Below are positions 15,765 through 22,749 of a stretch of 38,299 nucleotides of DNA, piece after piece. The stretch comes from Syntrophomonadaceae bacterium (GTDB lineage: Bacteria > Bacillota > Dethiobacteria > DTU022). The stretch lies in assembly GCA_003553895.1 (NCBI GenBank), contig PWFM01000039.1, positions 1-38,299 of the forward strand, read 5' to 3'. Below the pieces are notes generated by a model. That model saw only the letters and a program-made list of their open reading frames with translations, searched no databases and was not told the origin of the DNA. Numbering within the stretch: position 1 is the stretch's first letter; the number at the start of each line of letters is the position of its first letter. The position numbers were made by a program, and so were the translations under genes.

Positions 15765-16154
15765 GTGGGAGATTTTAAAAGTGATCAAGAATTGCATCCC
15801 CTGGAGTTGGGAGAATTAAAATACGACCGGGACGGCCTGGTCCCGGCGGTGATCCAGGATCACCGCAATAACAGCGTCCTCATGGTCGGCTACATGGATA
15901 AAGAAGCCATCAGGCGCACTTTAGATAGTGGCAGAGTTTGCTTCTGGAGCCGCAGCCGCCGGGAGTACTGGGTCAAAGGCGAGAGTTCGGGCAACTTCTT
16001 CGAGGTAAAAAGTATACATGCCGATTGCGATGCCGATACCCTGCTGGTTAAGGTTATTCCTCTAGGGCCGGGCCTGGCCTGCCATACCGGGCGCTATTCA
16101 TGCTTTTTTAATACCCTGACCGGTTTTGATCAAGGGGAGCAAGGAAATGATTGA
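15765..16154 (+). CDS. hisI: Phosphoribosyl-AMP cyclohydrolase
   Basis: The enzyme opens the adenine ring of phosphoribosyl-AMP in step three of histidine synthesis, with zinc and magnesium. It is 129 residues and monofunctional; no HisE domain is fused. Motifs: FWSRSRREYWVKGESSGNFF near residue 61, the metal site DCDADTLL near 88, and ACHTGRYSCF near 105 with its zinc cysteines. The start is GTG 15765, preceded by ACGGAGG. The stop overlaps the next gene by 8 nt. Confidence 0.95.
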   Translation: MGDFKSDQELHPLELGELKYDRDGLVPAVIQDHRNNSVLMVGYMDKEAIRRTLDSGRVCFWSRSRREYWVKGESSGNFFEVKSIHADCDADTLLVKVIPLGPGLACHTGRYSCFFNTLTGFDQGEQGND

Positions 16155-16944
16155 TTACCACCTTCACACTGCGCGCTGCTGCCATGCAACCGGCGCCCTC
16201 GATCAATACGTGGCTGAGGCGGAGAAGAAAAAGCTGGCCGAAATCGGCTTTGCCGACCACTTTCCGCTGGCCCTGCTGGGCTTTGCACCCCGCAACCAGG
16301 TGACAATGAACCCCGGAGAGCTGGATGAATACATGGAGCAGGTGCATGCCCTGAAAAAGAGCTCCGGTCCGGTTAAGGTCAAGGTGGGAATAGAAGTTGA
16401 CTACCTGCCCGGGACAGAAGAAAGAGTGGCGGAACTGCTGGGCCAGTGGAATTTTGACTATGTTATCGGTTCGATCCATTTTCTTGGCGACTGGGACTTT
16501 ACCCACCCCGTATATGCTGATGATTATAAAAATAAAGATATGGCCGCCCTTTATCGCCGCTACTATGCCCTGGTGAACCGGGTTTGTGAATGCCGGCTTT
16601 TTGATATTATCGGCCACATCGACGTGGTCAAGAAGTTCGGTTACCGCCCGCAGGAGGACCTGGAGGCGATCCGGCTCGAAACGGCCCGCCTGCTCCATAA
16701 AACGGGCACCTGTCTGGAGCTTAATACCGCCGGCAGGGATGCCCCGGTGGGCGAGTTTTATCCCGACCGGCAATTCTTGGCCATGTGCCGCTCCGAGGGA
16801 GTCGAGGTCACCCTGGGCTCAGATGCCCATGCCCCGGATCAGGTGGGACGCTATTTTCCGGAAGCCATAGAACTGTTAAAAAAAACCGGATACCAGGAAC
16901 TGACCGTATTCGAGGGCCGTAAAAAAAGCAAACAACCTCTATAA
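16147..16944 (+). CDS. hisJ: Histidinol-phosphatase, PHP family
   Basis: This removes phosphate from histidinol phosphate, the step HisB-N performs in enterobacteria. The 265-residue protein has the PHP metal-site series: DYHLHT at residue 3, FADHFPLA near 35, GIEVDYLPG near 79, DYVIGSIHFLGDW near 102, IGHIDVVKKFG near 156, LELNTAG near 190 and LGSDAHAPDQVG near 223. The start is ATG 16147, inside the end of hisI, with a GGGGAGCAAGGA ribosome site; TTG 16126 is in frame but less likely. The location directly after hisI makes the histidine role convincing. Confidence 0.92.
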   Translation: MIDYHLHTARCCHATGALDQYVAEAEKKKLAEIGFADHFPLALLGFAPRNQVTMNPGELDEYMEQVHALKKSSGPVKVKVGIEVDYLPGTEERVAELLGQWNFDYVIGSIHFLGDWDFTHPVYADDYKNKDMAALYRRYYALVNRVCECRLFDIIGHIDVVKKFGYRPQEDLEAIRLETARLLHKTGTCLELNTAGRDAPVGEFYPDRQFLAMCRSEGVEVTLGSDAHAPDQVGRYFPEAIELLKKTGYQELTVFEGRKKSKQPL

Positions 16945-16978
16945 AAGAGAGACTTTTAAGGGAAAAGGAGAGCAGGCC

Positions 16979-17464
16979 GTGCCCGATCTGTATTGTGATC
17001 GTATCGATACGCCAAAAGGCGTTTTTTTGCTTTTATTTCACCCCGGCGGCATCTACAGGATCTATTTTCCCGGCCGGGAACCGGCACAAGCTTATCCGGA
17101 GGGCAAGTTGCCCTGGAGCGGGCTGGTTGAAGATTTTAACCGGTACCTGGCCGGCGAAGTGGTGGACTGGTCGCATTATCCCCTCGATACTTCCGGCTAT
17201 CGTTCTTTTACCAGAAGGCTCCTCGATCAGGTCCGCCAGATCCCCTTTGGCCGGGTGTGCACATACCGGGAAGCCGCCGAAAAAGCCGGATCTCCCCGGG
17301 CCTGGCGGGCGGCCGGGCAGGCTTTAAAAGCCAACCGCCATCCGGTCCTGGTGCCCTGCCACCGGGTAATTGCCAGCGGAGGCAAACCGGGTGGTTTCAG
17401 CGGGCCGCCCGGCTGGAAACAGATGCTGCTGGATATTGAAGCAGGGCGGGACAGGAGGCGGTAA
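16979..17464 (+). CDS. ogt: Methylated-DNA--protein-cysteine methyltransferase
   Basis: This is a suicide DNA-repair protein that moves methyl from O6-methylguanine to its own cysteine. The 161-residue protein ends in the conserved C-terminal domain: FGRVCTYREAAEKAG near residue 85, the helix-turn-helix arginine region RAWRAAGQALKANRHP near 104, and the active site VPCHRVIA near 121. The N-terminal domain is divergent and short. The start is GTG 16979 with AAAAGGAG upstream. It sits between the histidine and shikimate genes, 2 bp before aroC, so it is probably part of the same transcript although functionally unrelated. Confidence 0.92.
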   Translation: MPDLYCDRIDTPKGVFLLLFHPGGIYRIYFPGREPAQAYPEGKLPWSGLVEDFNRYLAGEVVDWSHYPLDTSGYRSFTRRLLDQVRQIPFGRVCTYREAAEKAGSPRAWRAAGQALKANRHPVLVPCHRVIASGGKPGGFSGPPGWKQMLLDIEAGRDRRR

Positions 17465-17466
17465 AT

Positions 17467-18633
17467 ATGCGTTTTTTAACCGGCGGCGAATCTCACGGCC
17501 CCTGCCTGACCGGGATTATAGAAGGATTGCCGGCCAACCTTGAGTTGGACAGCAGGACCATAAACAAGCAGCTGGCCCGTCGTCAACAGGGATATGGACG
17601 CGGCGGAAGGATGGAAATTGAAAAAGACCGGGTCGAGTTCTTATCCGGACTGCGTTTTAACCGGACTACCGGCAGCCCCCTTACCCTGCAGATCAAAAAC
17701 CGCGATTGGGAGAACTGGCGCCAGGTTATGGCGCCGGAAGGTGCCCCGCCGCCAGAAGTGAAAACTTTGACCCGGCCCCGACCCGGTCATGCCGACCTGG
17801 CCGGCGCATTGAAGTACAATCACCGGGATCTGCGCCAGGTTCTCGAACGTTCCAGCGCCAGGGAAACGGCGATGCGGGTGGCGGTGGGCACCGTGGGCAG
17901 GGTGTTGATGGAGTGGTTTAGCCTCCAATTTTTCAGCCACGTGATCAGGATTGGATCCGCCACCTCTCCGGTCTGCGCTTCAACCCTGCCTGAGCTTGCC
18001 GACAGGGTTGAAGAGTCATCTCTGCGCTGCGCCGATTCCCGGGCGGAACAGGCCATGCGCAAGGAAATAGACCGGGCCGGCCTGGAAGGCGACACCCTGG
18101 GCGGAGTGATCGAACTGGTGATCACCGGCGCGCCTCCCGGGCTGGGCAGCCACGTCCACTGGGACCGCCGCCTGGACGGCCGCCTGGCCGGAGCGCTTAT
18201 GAGTATTCAGGCCATAAAAGGTGTGGAAATTGGAGCAGGCTTTTCTTCGGCCGGCCGGCCTGGTTCACAAATCCATGATCCGGTAGCCGCCGATCCTGAA
18301 GAAGGGATTAGCCGGACCACTAACCGGGCCGGCGGCATAGAAGGCGGTATTAGCAACGGGGAAAATATCTTAATCCGGCTGGCTATGAAACCCATTCCCA
18401 CCCTGGCCAATCCCCTTTCCAGCGTTGACTTAGAGACAGGGTTGGGCGCCCCGGGGACGGTGGAAAGGTCCGATGTCTGCGCAGTGCCTTCGGCCGCTGT
18501 AGTGGCCGAAGCGGTGGCAGCCTGGGAACTGGCTGCCGCCTTCCTGGAGAAATTCAGCGGCGATTCTATTGAAGAAACAGAGGCCTCCTACAATTACTAT
18601 ATGGAGGCCGTAAAGAGGCGTTTACGGCGGTAA
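17467..18633 (+). CDS. aroC: Chorismate synthase
   Basis: AroC makes chorismate from EPSP and needs reduced FMN. The 388-residue protein starts with LTGGESHGPCLTGIIEGLP, then RRQQGYGRGGRM near residue 38, RPGHADLAGALKYNH near 99 and ERSSARETAMRVAVG near 123, and has the FMN-site stretch NRAGGIEGGISNGENI near 283. All three classical chorismate synthase signatures are readable. The start ATG 17467 follows GGAGGCGG, 2 bp after ogt. It is followed by aroB after 28 bp. Confidence 0.96.
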   Translation: MRFLTGGESHGPCLTGIIEGLPANLELDSRTINKQLARRQQGYGRGGRMEIEKDRVEFLSGLRFNRTTGSPLTLQIKNRDWENWRQVMAPEGAPPPEVKTLTRPRPGHADLAGALKYNHRDLRQVLERSSARETAMRVAVGTVGRVLMEWFSLQFFSHVIRIGSATSPVCASTLPELADRVEESSLRCADSRAEQAMRKEIDRAGLEGDTLGGVIELVITGAPPGLGSHVHWDRRLDGRLAGALMSIQAIKGVEIGAGFSSAGRPGSQIHDPVAADPEEGISRTTNRAGGIEGGISNGENILIRLAMKPIPTLANPLSSVDLETGLGAPGTVERSDVCAVPSAAVVAEAVAAWELAAAFLEKFSGDSIEETEASYNYYMEAVKRRLRR

Positions 18634-18661
18634 AGGCCGGCCTAAAAAGCCGGGGCCGGTT

Positions 18662-19813
18662 GTGACCGCCCCGCATAACCAGGGCCTTAAAAGAAGGGAG
18701 ATGGGGCCACCTTTGAAGGGACGGGAAATAGAGGTAACAACCGGGACTTTTGCTTACCGGGTCCTGATCGAAGAAGATCTGCTGGCTGAAACGGGACGGC
18801 TGCTCCGGCTGGCATTACCGCCCGGTCGCGCCCTTTTGATCAGCGACCACAATGTTTTTTCCCGCTACGGCAATGCGGTCCTGCAATCCCTGGCTGCTGA
18901 AAAATGGCAGGTAAAAACCGCCCTCATAAAACCGGGTGAAGGTTCTAAAACAGTGACCGGCGCAAAACGCCTTTATGAAGCCTGCATTGATGCCGGGCTT
19001 GATCGCACTTCGCCTGTCATCGCCCTGGGGGGCGGCGTGATAGGGGACCTGGCCGGGTTTGTGGCCGCTACTTTCATGCGGGGCGTGCCCCTGATTATGC
19101 TGCCCACTTCCCTGCTGGCCCAGGTGGATAGCAGTGTGGGCGGCAAAGTGGCCGTTAACCATCCCCGCGGGAAAAATATGATCGGGGCCATCTACCCGCC
19201 CCGCCTGGTCCTGATTGATCCGCTGGTTTTAAAGACCCTGAACAACAGGCAGTTCAGGGCCGGAGCCGCCGAAGTTATAAAATACGGCATTATTGAAGAC
19301 GAAACTTTTTTCACCCGGCTGGAGGAAAAAAGCGATCGGCTCCTGGCCCGGGACTCCGGTTTTTTGGCGGAAGCGGTAGCCGCTTCAGTCCGCTCCAAGG
19401 CCAGGGTGGTTGAAAAAGACGAATATGAGCAAGATTACAGGCGCATCTTAAATTTTGGACATACCATCGGCCATGCTCTGGAAGCGGCCACCGCATACCG
19501 TTATTACCTGCACGGCGAAGCGGTCCTGGTGGGCATGGTCCTCGCCGTTAAACTGGCTCAAAAACTTTCCTGCCTCGATGCGGGAACAGCCGGGCGGATC
19601 AACAGCCTCCTGGGCCGGTTGAGAATGAAAAAGCCGCCGCAAGGCTTGACGGCTGGAAAAGTAATCGATAAACTGGAGCATGATAAAAAACGCCTGAGAG
19701 GCGATCTGATCTTTGTCCTCCCGGACCGGATCGGTTCCGCCATGATGGTTCCTGTAAAAGATATGGAAATGATTGCCGGGGTTATTGAAACCTACCTTGA
19801 ACCGGGCGGCTGA
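18662..19813 (+). CDS. aroB: 3-dehydroquinate synthase
   Basis: AroB cyclises DAHP to 3-dehydroquinate with NAD and a divalent metal. Motifs: GGGVIGDLAGFVAATFMRG near residue 121, LPTSLLAQVDSSVGGKVAVN near 144 (substrate lysine), the metal-ligand Glu in AAEVIKYGII near 202, NFGHTIGHALE near 264 (metal His) and HGEAVLVGM near 283 (metal His). It gives 383 residues from GTG 18662; a shorter form from TTG 18713 is also possible, since AAGGGAG lies 12 nt upstream of it and the family usually starts close to the EVTTGTFAYRV strand. It is the last gene of the aro/his run. Confidence 0.94.
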   Translation: MTAPHNQGLKRREMGPPLKGREIEVTTGTFAYRVLIEEDLLAETGRLLRLALPPGRALLISDHNVFSRYGNAVLQSLAAEKWQVKTALIKPGEGSKTVTGAKRLYEACIDAGLDRTSPVIALGGGVIGDLAGFVAATFMRGVPLIMLPTSLLAQVDSSVGGKVAVNHPRGKNMIGAIYPPRLVLIDPLVLKTLNNRQFRAGAAEVIKYGIIEDETFFTRLEEKSDRLLARDSGFLAEAVAASVRSKARVVEKDEYEQDYRRILNFGHTIGHALEAATAYRYYLHGEAVLVGMVLAVKLAQKLSCLDAGTAGRINSLLGRLRMKKPPQGLTAGKVIDKLEHDKKRLRGDLIFVLPDRIGSAMMVPVKDMEMIAGVIETYLEPGG

Positions 19814-19830
19814 ATGTAAGCAAAAAGGTA

Positions 19831-19859
19831 CTGACATTTTCGACTTTCTCAGCTATACT
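19831..19859 (+). promoter_or_regulatory. Sigma-A promoter for secDF
   Basis: CTGACA (19831-19836), a 17-bp spacer and TATACT (19854-19859) form one of the best promoter matches in the window. It lies just after aroB. The predicted start near 19866 leaves an untranslated leader of about 190 nt before secD. Confidence 0.65.
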
Positions 19860-19893
19860 GGACAGAGTCATATTTTAGATGCAACTTGCGAGT

Positions 19894-20032
19894 GGCGGCC
19901 TGCCGCTTTAACTGCCGCCTCTTCAAAGCAGGCGCAGTTAAGATCATAAAAAAATTACTTTAATAACCGGCGGGATGCTGCAACGGGAGGAGACAACCGG
20001 CCCGGCACCGGGCGCAGCCGGCCGGCCTTTTT
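19894..20032 (+). promoter_or_regulatory. Structured 5' leader of secDF with terminator-like hairpin
   Basis: TTAACTGCCGCCT (19908-19920) pairs with AGGCGCAGTTAA (19930-19941) over 12 bp with one bulge and a 9-nt loop. GGCGGC (19894-19899) could instead pair with GCCGCC (19914-19919), so two folds exclude each other. Further on, CCGG-rich arms between 19997 and 20027 end in TTTTT (20028-20032), 24 bp before the secD start. The layout suggests attenuation. I do not recognise any known riboswitch class. Confidence 0.4.
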
Positions 20033-20055
20033 GATGTGAATGGAGAGTGATGTGA

Positions 20056-21297
20056 TTGAAAACAAATTTTAAACCGGGCCGCTTTTTAATCCTGGTTCTA
20101 CTATGTTTGTTAATTATCTACTCCGGCTTCCACGCTTTTCAGAATGCAGCGGACAGGGAAGAGGGGATCAGGCGCGGCCTGGATATCGCCGGAGGGCTCT
20201 ATGTGCTCATGGAAGCGGTCGAAACCGAAGGTCGCGAAGTTGATGACGATACCATCGACCGGGCTATCGCCGTGATCAGGAACAGGATTGATGAGCTGGG
20301 AGTGGCAGAACCGGTTATCGCCCCCCAGGGTGATGACCGGATCAGGATTGAACTGCCCGACCTGGATGATGTCGAAGAGGCCCGCGAGATTATTGGGAGA
20401 ACGGCCATGCTGACTTTTGTTGGCCCCGACGGCGAAGAAATAGTGACCGGCGCCAACCTGGAAAGGGCCCGGGCTGAAAGGCAGCCGGAAGTTTCGCCCA
20501 ATCCTTTTGTCAGCCTGGAGTTTGACAGAGAAGGAACCCGGCTTTTTGCCGAAGCTACCCAGAAATATTATGGAGAACCGATAGCGATCTACCTGGACGA
20601 TGAAATAATATCCGAACCCGTAGTGAGGGCAATAATTACCGAAGGGCATGCAACCATTGAGGGCAACTTTGATTTTGAAGAAGCGTCGCAGCTGGCCCTG
20701 CTTTTGCGCAGCGGTTCCCTGCCCGTGGAATTGCGGGAACTTGAATCCCGCCTGGTTGGGCCAACTTTGGGCCAGAGAACGGAAGAAATTGCCGCTTATG
20801 CGGCGGCAGTGGGCCTGGCCCTGGTTTTCCTGTTCATGATTGCCTACTACCGCCTGGCCGGGATAATCGCCGGGATGGCCCTCATTTTTTACCTGTCCCT
20901 GGTTTTGTGGGCCCTGACTTACCTGCCTGCGACCCTGACATTGCCCGGTATTGCCGGTTTGATCCTTTCCATCGGTATGGCGGTTGACGCCAATGTGATT
21001 ATTTTTGAAAGAATTAAAGACGAGTTGCGTTCCGGGCGGACTATGCGCAGCGCCATGGAAAGCGGCTTCAAGCGCGCCTTCCGGGCTATCCTCGATGCCA
21101 ATGTAACCACCTTGATTGTTACCGTAGTCCTCTTTATGCTGGCCAGCGGCCCGGTCAGGGGATTTGCTGTAACCCTCTTCATCGGCATCATCTGCAGTAT
21201 GTTTACGGCCATAGTGCTGACCCGGATTCTGATGCGCCTCGCTTTTAAATCCGGCCTGATCCAGAGCGGGGCTTACGTGGGGGTGAAGCTGTCATGA
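20056..21297 (+). CDS. secD: Protein translocase subunit SecD
   Basis: SecD works with SecF on the Sec translocon and uses the proton gradient to pull exported proteins. The 413-residue protein has an N-terminal membrane segment (residues 10-28), the RGLDIAGGLYVLM P1 start near 39, a large external domain, and five further membrane segments from about residue 250. The conserved membrane motif AVDANVIIFERIKDELRSG near 312 is intact. The length fits short Gram-positive SecD. The start is TTG 20056 with GGAGAG 8 nt upstream; the nearby ATG and GTG are out of frame. It overlaps secF by 4 nt. Confidence 0.95.
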   Translation: MKTNFKPGRFLILVLLCLLIIYSGFHAFQNAADREEGIRRGLDIAGGLYVLMEAVETEGREVDDDTIDRAIAVIRNRIDELGVAEPVIAPQGDDRIRIELPDLDDVEEAREIIGRTAMLTFVGPDGEEIVTGANLERARAERQPEVSPNPFVSLEFDREGTRLFAEATQKYYGEPIAIYLDDEIISEPVVRAIITEGHATIEGNFDFEEASQLALLLRSGSLPVELRELESRLVGPTLGQRTEEIAAYAAAVGLALVFLFMIAYYRLAGIIAGMALIFYLSLVLWALTYLPATLTLPGIAGLILSIGMAVDANVIIFERIKDELRSGRTMRSAMESGFKRAFRAILDANVTTLIVTVVLFMLASGPVRGFAVTLFIGIICSMFTAIVLTRILMRLAFKSGLIQSGAYVGVKLS

Positions 21298-22220
21298 TTG
21301 AATTTATCGGCAACCGCCGTAAGGCCTACCTGCTGTCGGCAGCGCTGATCCTGGCCGGTTTGTTTTCCCTGGCCATCTTTGGTTTAAACCTGGGCATCGA
21401 TTTTACCGGTGGCACCGTGCTGCAGTTTACCCTGGGAGAAGATGTTTCTATGGATGAGGTAGATGAGGCCCTGGAACCCTTTGACGAACTGGAAGGCGCG
21501 GCCGTGCAGATGATCCAGGGCCGCGACCTGGCCGGTGACCCGACGGACGAAGGCTTGATCATCAGGGGACCTGTCATGTCCGAAGAACGGCGCGATGCCT
21601 TGATTAATGAATTCAGGGACCGTTTTCCGGAAATGACCGCCGACGATTTGCGGGTGGAAAGCGTCGGGGCGGTGATCGGGGCTGAGCTGACCCGCCAGGC
21701 TCTGTTATCGCTTTTTGTGGCCATTGTGGCTATGATCGCCTATATAACCTTCCGCTTTGAGTTCAAGTTTGCCCTGGCCACCATAACCGCCCTTTTGCAT
21801 AATGTGCTTATTGTGGTGGGCATTTTTTCCATCCTCCAGATGGAGATTAATGTTCCTTTTGTGGCGGCTATTCTCACTGTTTTTGGCTACTCCGTCAATG
21901 ATACTATTGTGATCATGGACCGGATCCGCGAAAATATTAAATACAGGAAAAAAGACGAGTATGTCGAAGTAGTCAACGAGAGCATCAACCAGAACCTGGT
22001 CAGGTCGATCAATACCTCCCTGACCACCCTGCTCGTGCTCGTTTCCCTGCTGTTTGGCTTTAATTACTATATCGGCAGCCTGGACTTGATCGTCTTTGTG
22101 GTAGCCCTGATCCTGGGAGTATTAGTCGGCACTTATTCATCGATATTTATCGCCAGCCCCCTGTGGCTGAACCTGCAGGATGTTAATTTAAGTTTAAACC
22201 GCCGCCGGAAAGCGGCATAA
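21294..22220 (+). CDS. secF: Protein translocase subunit SecF
   Basis: SecF is the partner of SecD in the inner-membrane accessory complex of the Sec translocon. The 308-residue protein has a first membrane segment at residues 11-31, then LGIDFTGGTVLQF near 32, an extracytoplasmic domain, and five segments from about 135. The family motif TVFGYSVNDTIVIMDRIREN near 197 is present. The ATG at 21294 overlaps the secD stop (ATGA), giving coupled translation. The protein ends shortly after its last membrane helix. Confidence 0.95.
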   Translation: MIEFIGNRRKAYLLSAALILAGLFSLAIFGLNLGIDFTGGTVLQFTLGEDVSMDEVDEALEPFDELEGAAVQMIQGRDLAGDPTDEGLIIRGPVMSEERRDALINEFRDRFPEMTADDLRVESVGAVIGAELTRQALLSLFVAIVAMIAYITFRFEFKFALATITALLHNVLIVVGIFSILQMEINVPFVAAILTVFGYSVNDTIVIMDRIRENIKYRKKDEYVEVVNESINQNLVRSINTSLTTLLVLVSLLFGFNYYIGSLDLIVFVVALILGVLVGTYSSIFIASPLWLNLQDVNLSLNRRRKAA

Positions 22221-22238
22221 ATTCAATAGTTCAGGGAT

Positions 22239-22287
22239 CCGGCCCTTTCTTCAGGGACCGCCTGCCGGGCCTGCCTGGAAGGGCCGG
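22239..22287 (+). terminator. Hairpin after secF
   Basis: CCGGCCCTT (22239-22247) pairs perfectly with AAGGGCCGG (22279-22287). The 31-nt loop can fold further (CAGG/CCTG). No T run follows, but TATAAT occurs at 22291-22296, without a convincing -35. It may be a processing or rho-type end for secDF, with a new start for the next genes. Confidence 0.35.
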
Positions 22288-22332
22288 ACCTATAATAATG
22301 CTCTGTAAGCCGCCGGCGGAAGGGATAAGCTG

Positions 22333-22749
22333 ATGAGTTCTTTCTATTTAATCTTGGCCCTGGTTTTCAGTTTGATCATTGCCGTCGTGGCTGTAGCCAA
22401 TACGGAACCGGTGACTGTAAATTACCTTTTTGGCCGGGCTAACGTTTCCTTGATCATACTAATTCTTGGTTCGGCTTTTACCGGGGCCCTGGTTATGGGT
22501 CTGATCAGCCTTTTTCGCAGCATCCGCTCTGCCCTGGCATTCCGCCAGGTAAAACATGAAAAACAAGCCCTGCAGAAACAGATCAAGGAGCTCGAGGAAG
22601 AAAAGGTTTTCCTGGAAGCTGAACTGAACAAGGCCCTCTCCGTTCCGGCAGAGCCTGAAGAAAAAAGATTGCAGTTAGAAGAAGAAGCGGAAGAAGAGCA
22701 AGGTGGCGATCAGGAAGTGGATGAGGATTTTAATGAGCCTGAACGGTAA
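22333..22749 (+). CDS. LapA-domain membrane protein (DUF1049)
   Basis: This is a small inner-membrane protein of 138 residues and unknown role in Gram-positives. It has two membrane segments (residues 4-22 and 40-62) with the family-typical NTEPVTVNYLFGRA between them, a cytoplasmic coiled coil (about 70-105, KQALQKQIKELEEEKVFLEA) and a very acidic tail rich in Glu. This matches the LapA domain (PF06305). The start is ATG 22333 with GAAGGGA upstream. recJ begins 17 nt before its end, so the two are translationally coupled; this pairing beside secDF recurs in Firmicutes. Confidence 0.85.
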   Translation: MSSFYLILALVFSLIIAVVAVANTEPVTVNYLFGRANVSLIILILGSAFTGALVMGLISLFRSIRSALAFRQVKHEKQALQKQIKELEEEKVFLEAELNKALSVPAEPEEKRLQLEEEAEEEQGGDQEVDEDFNEPER

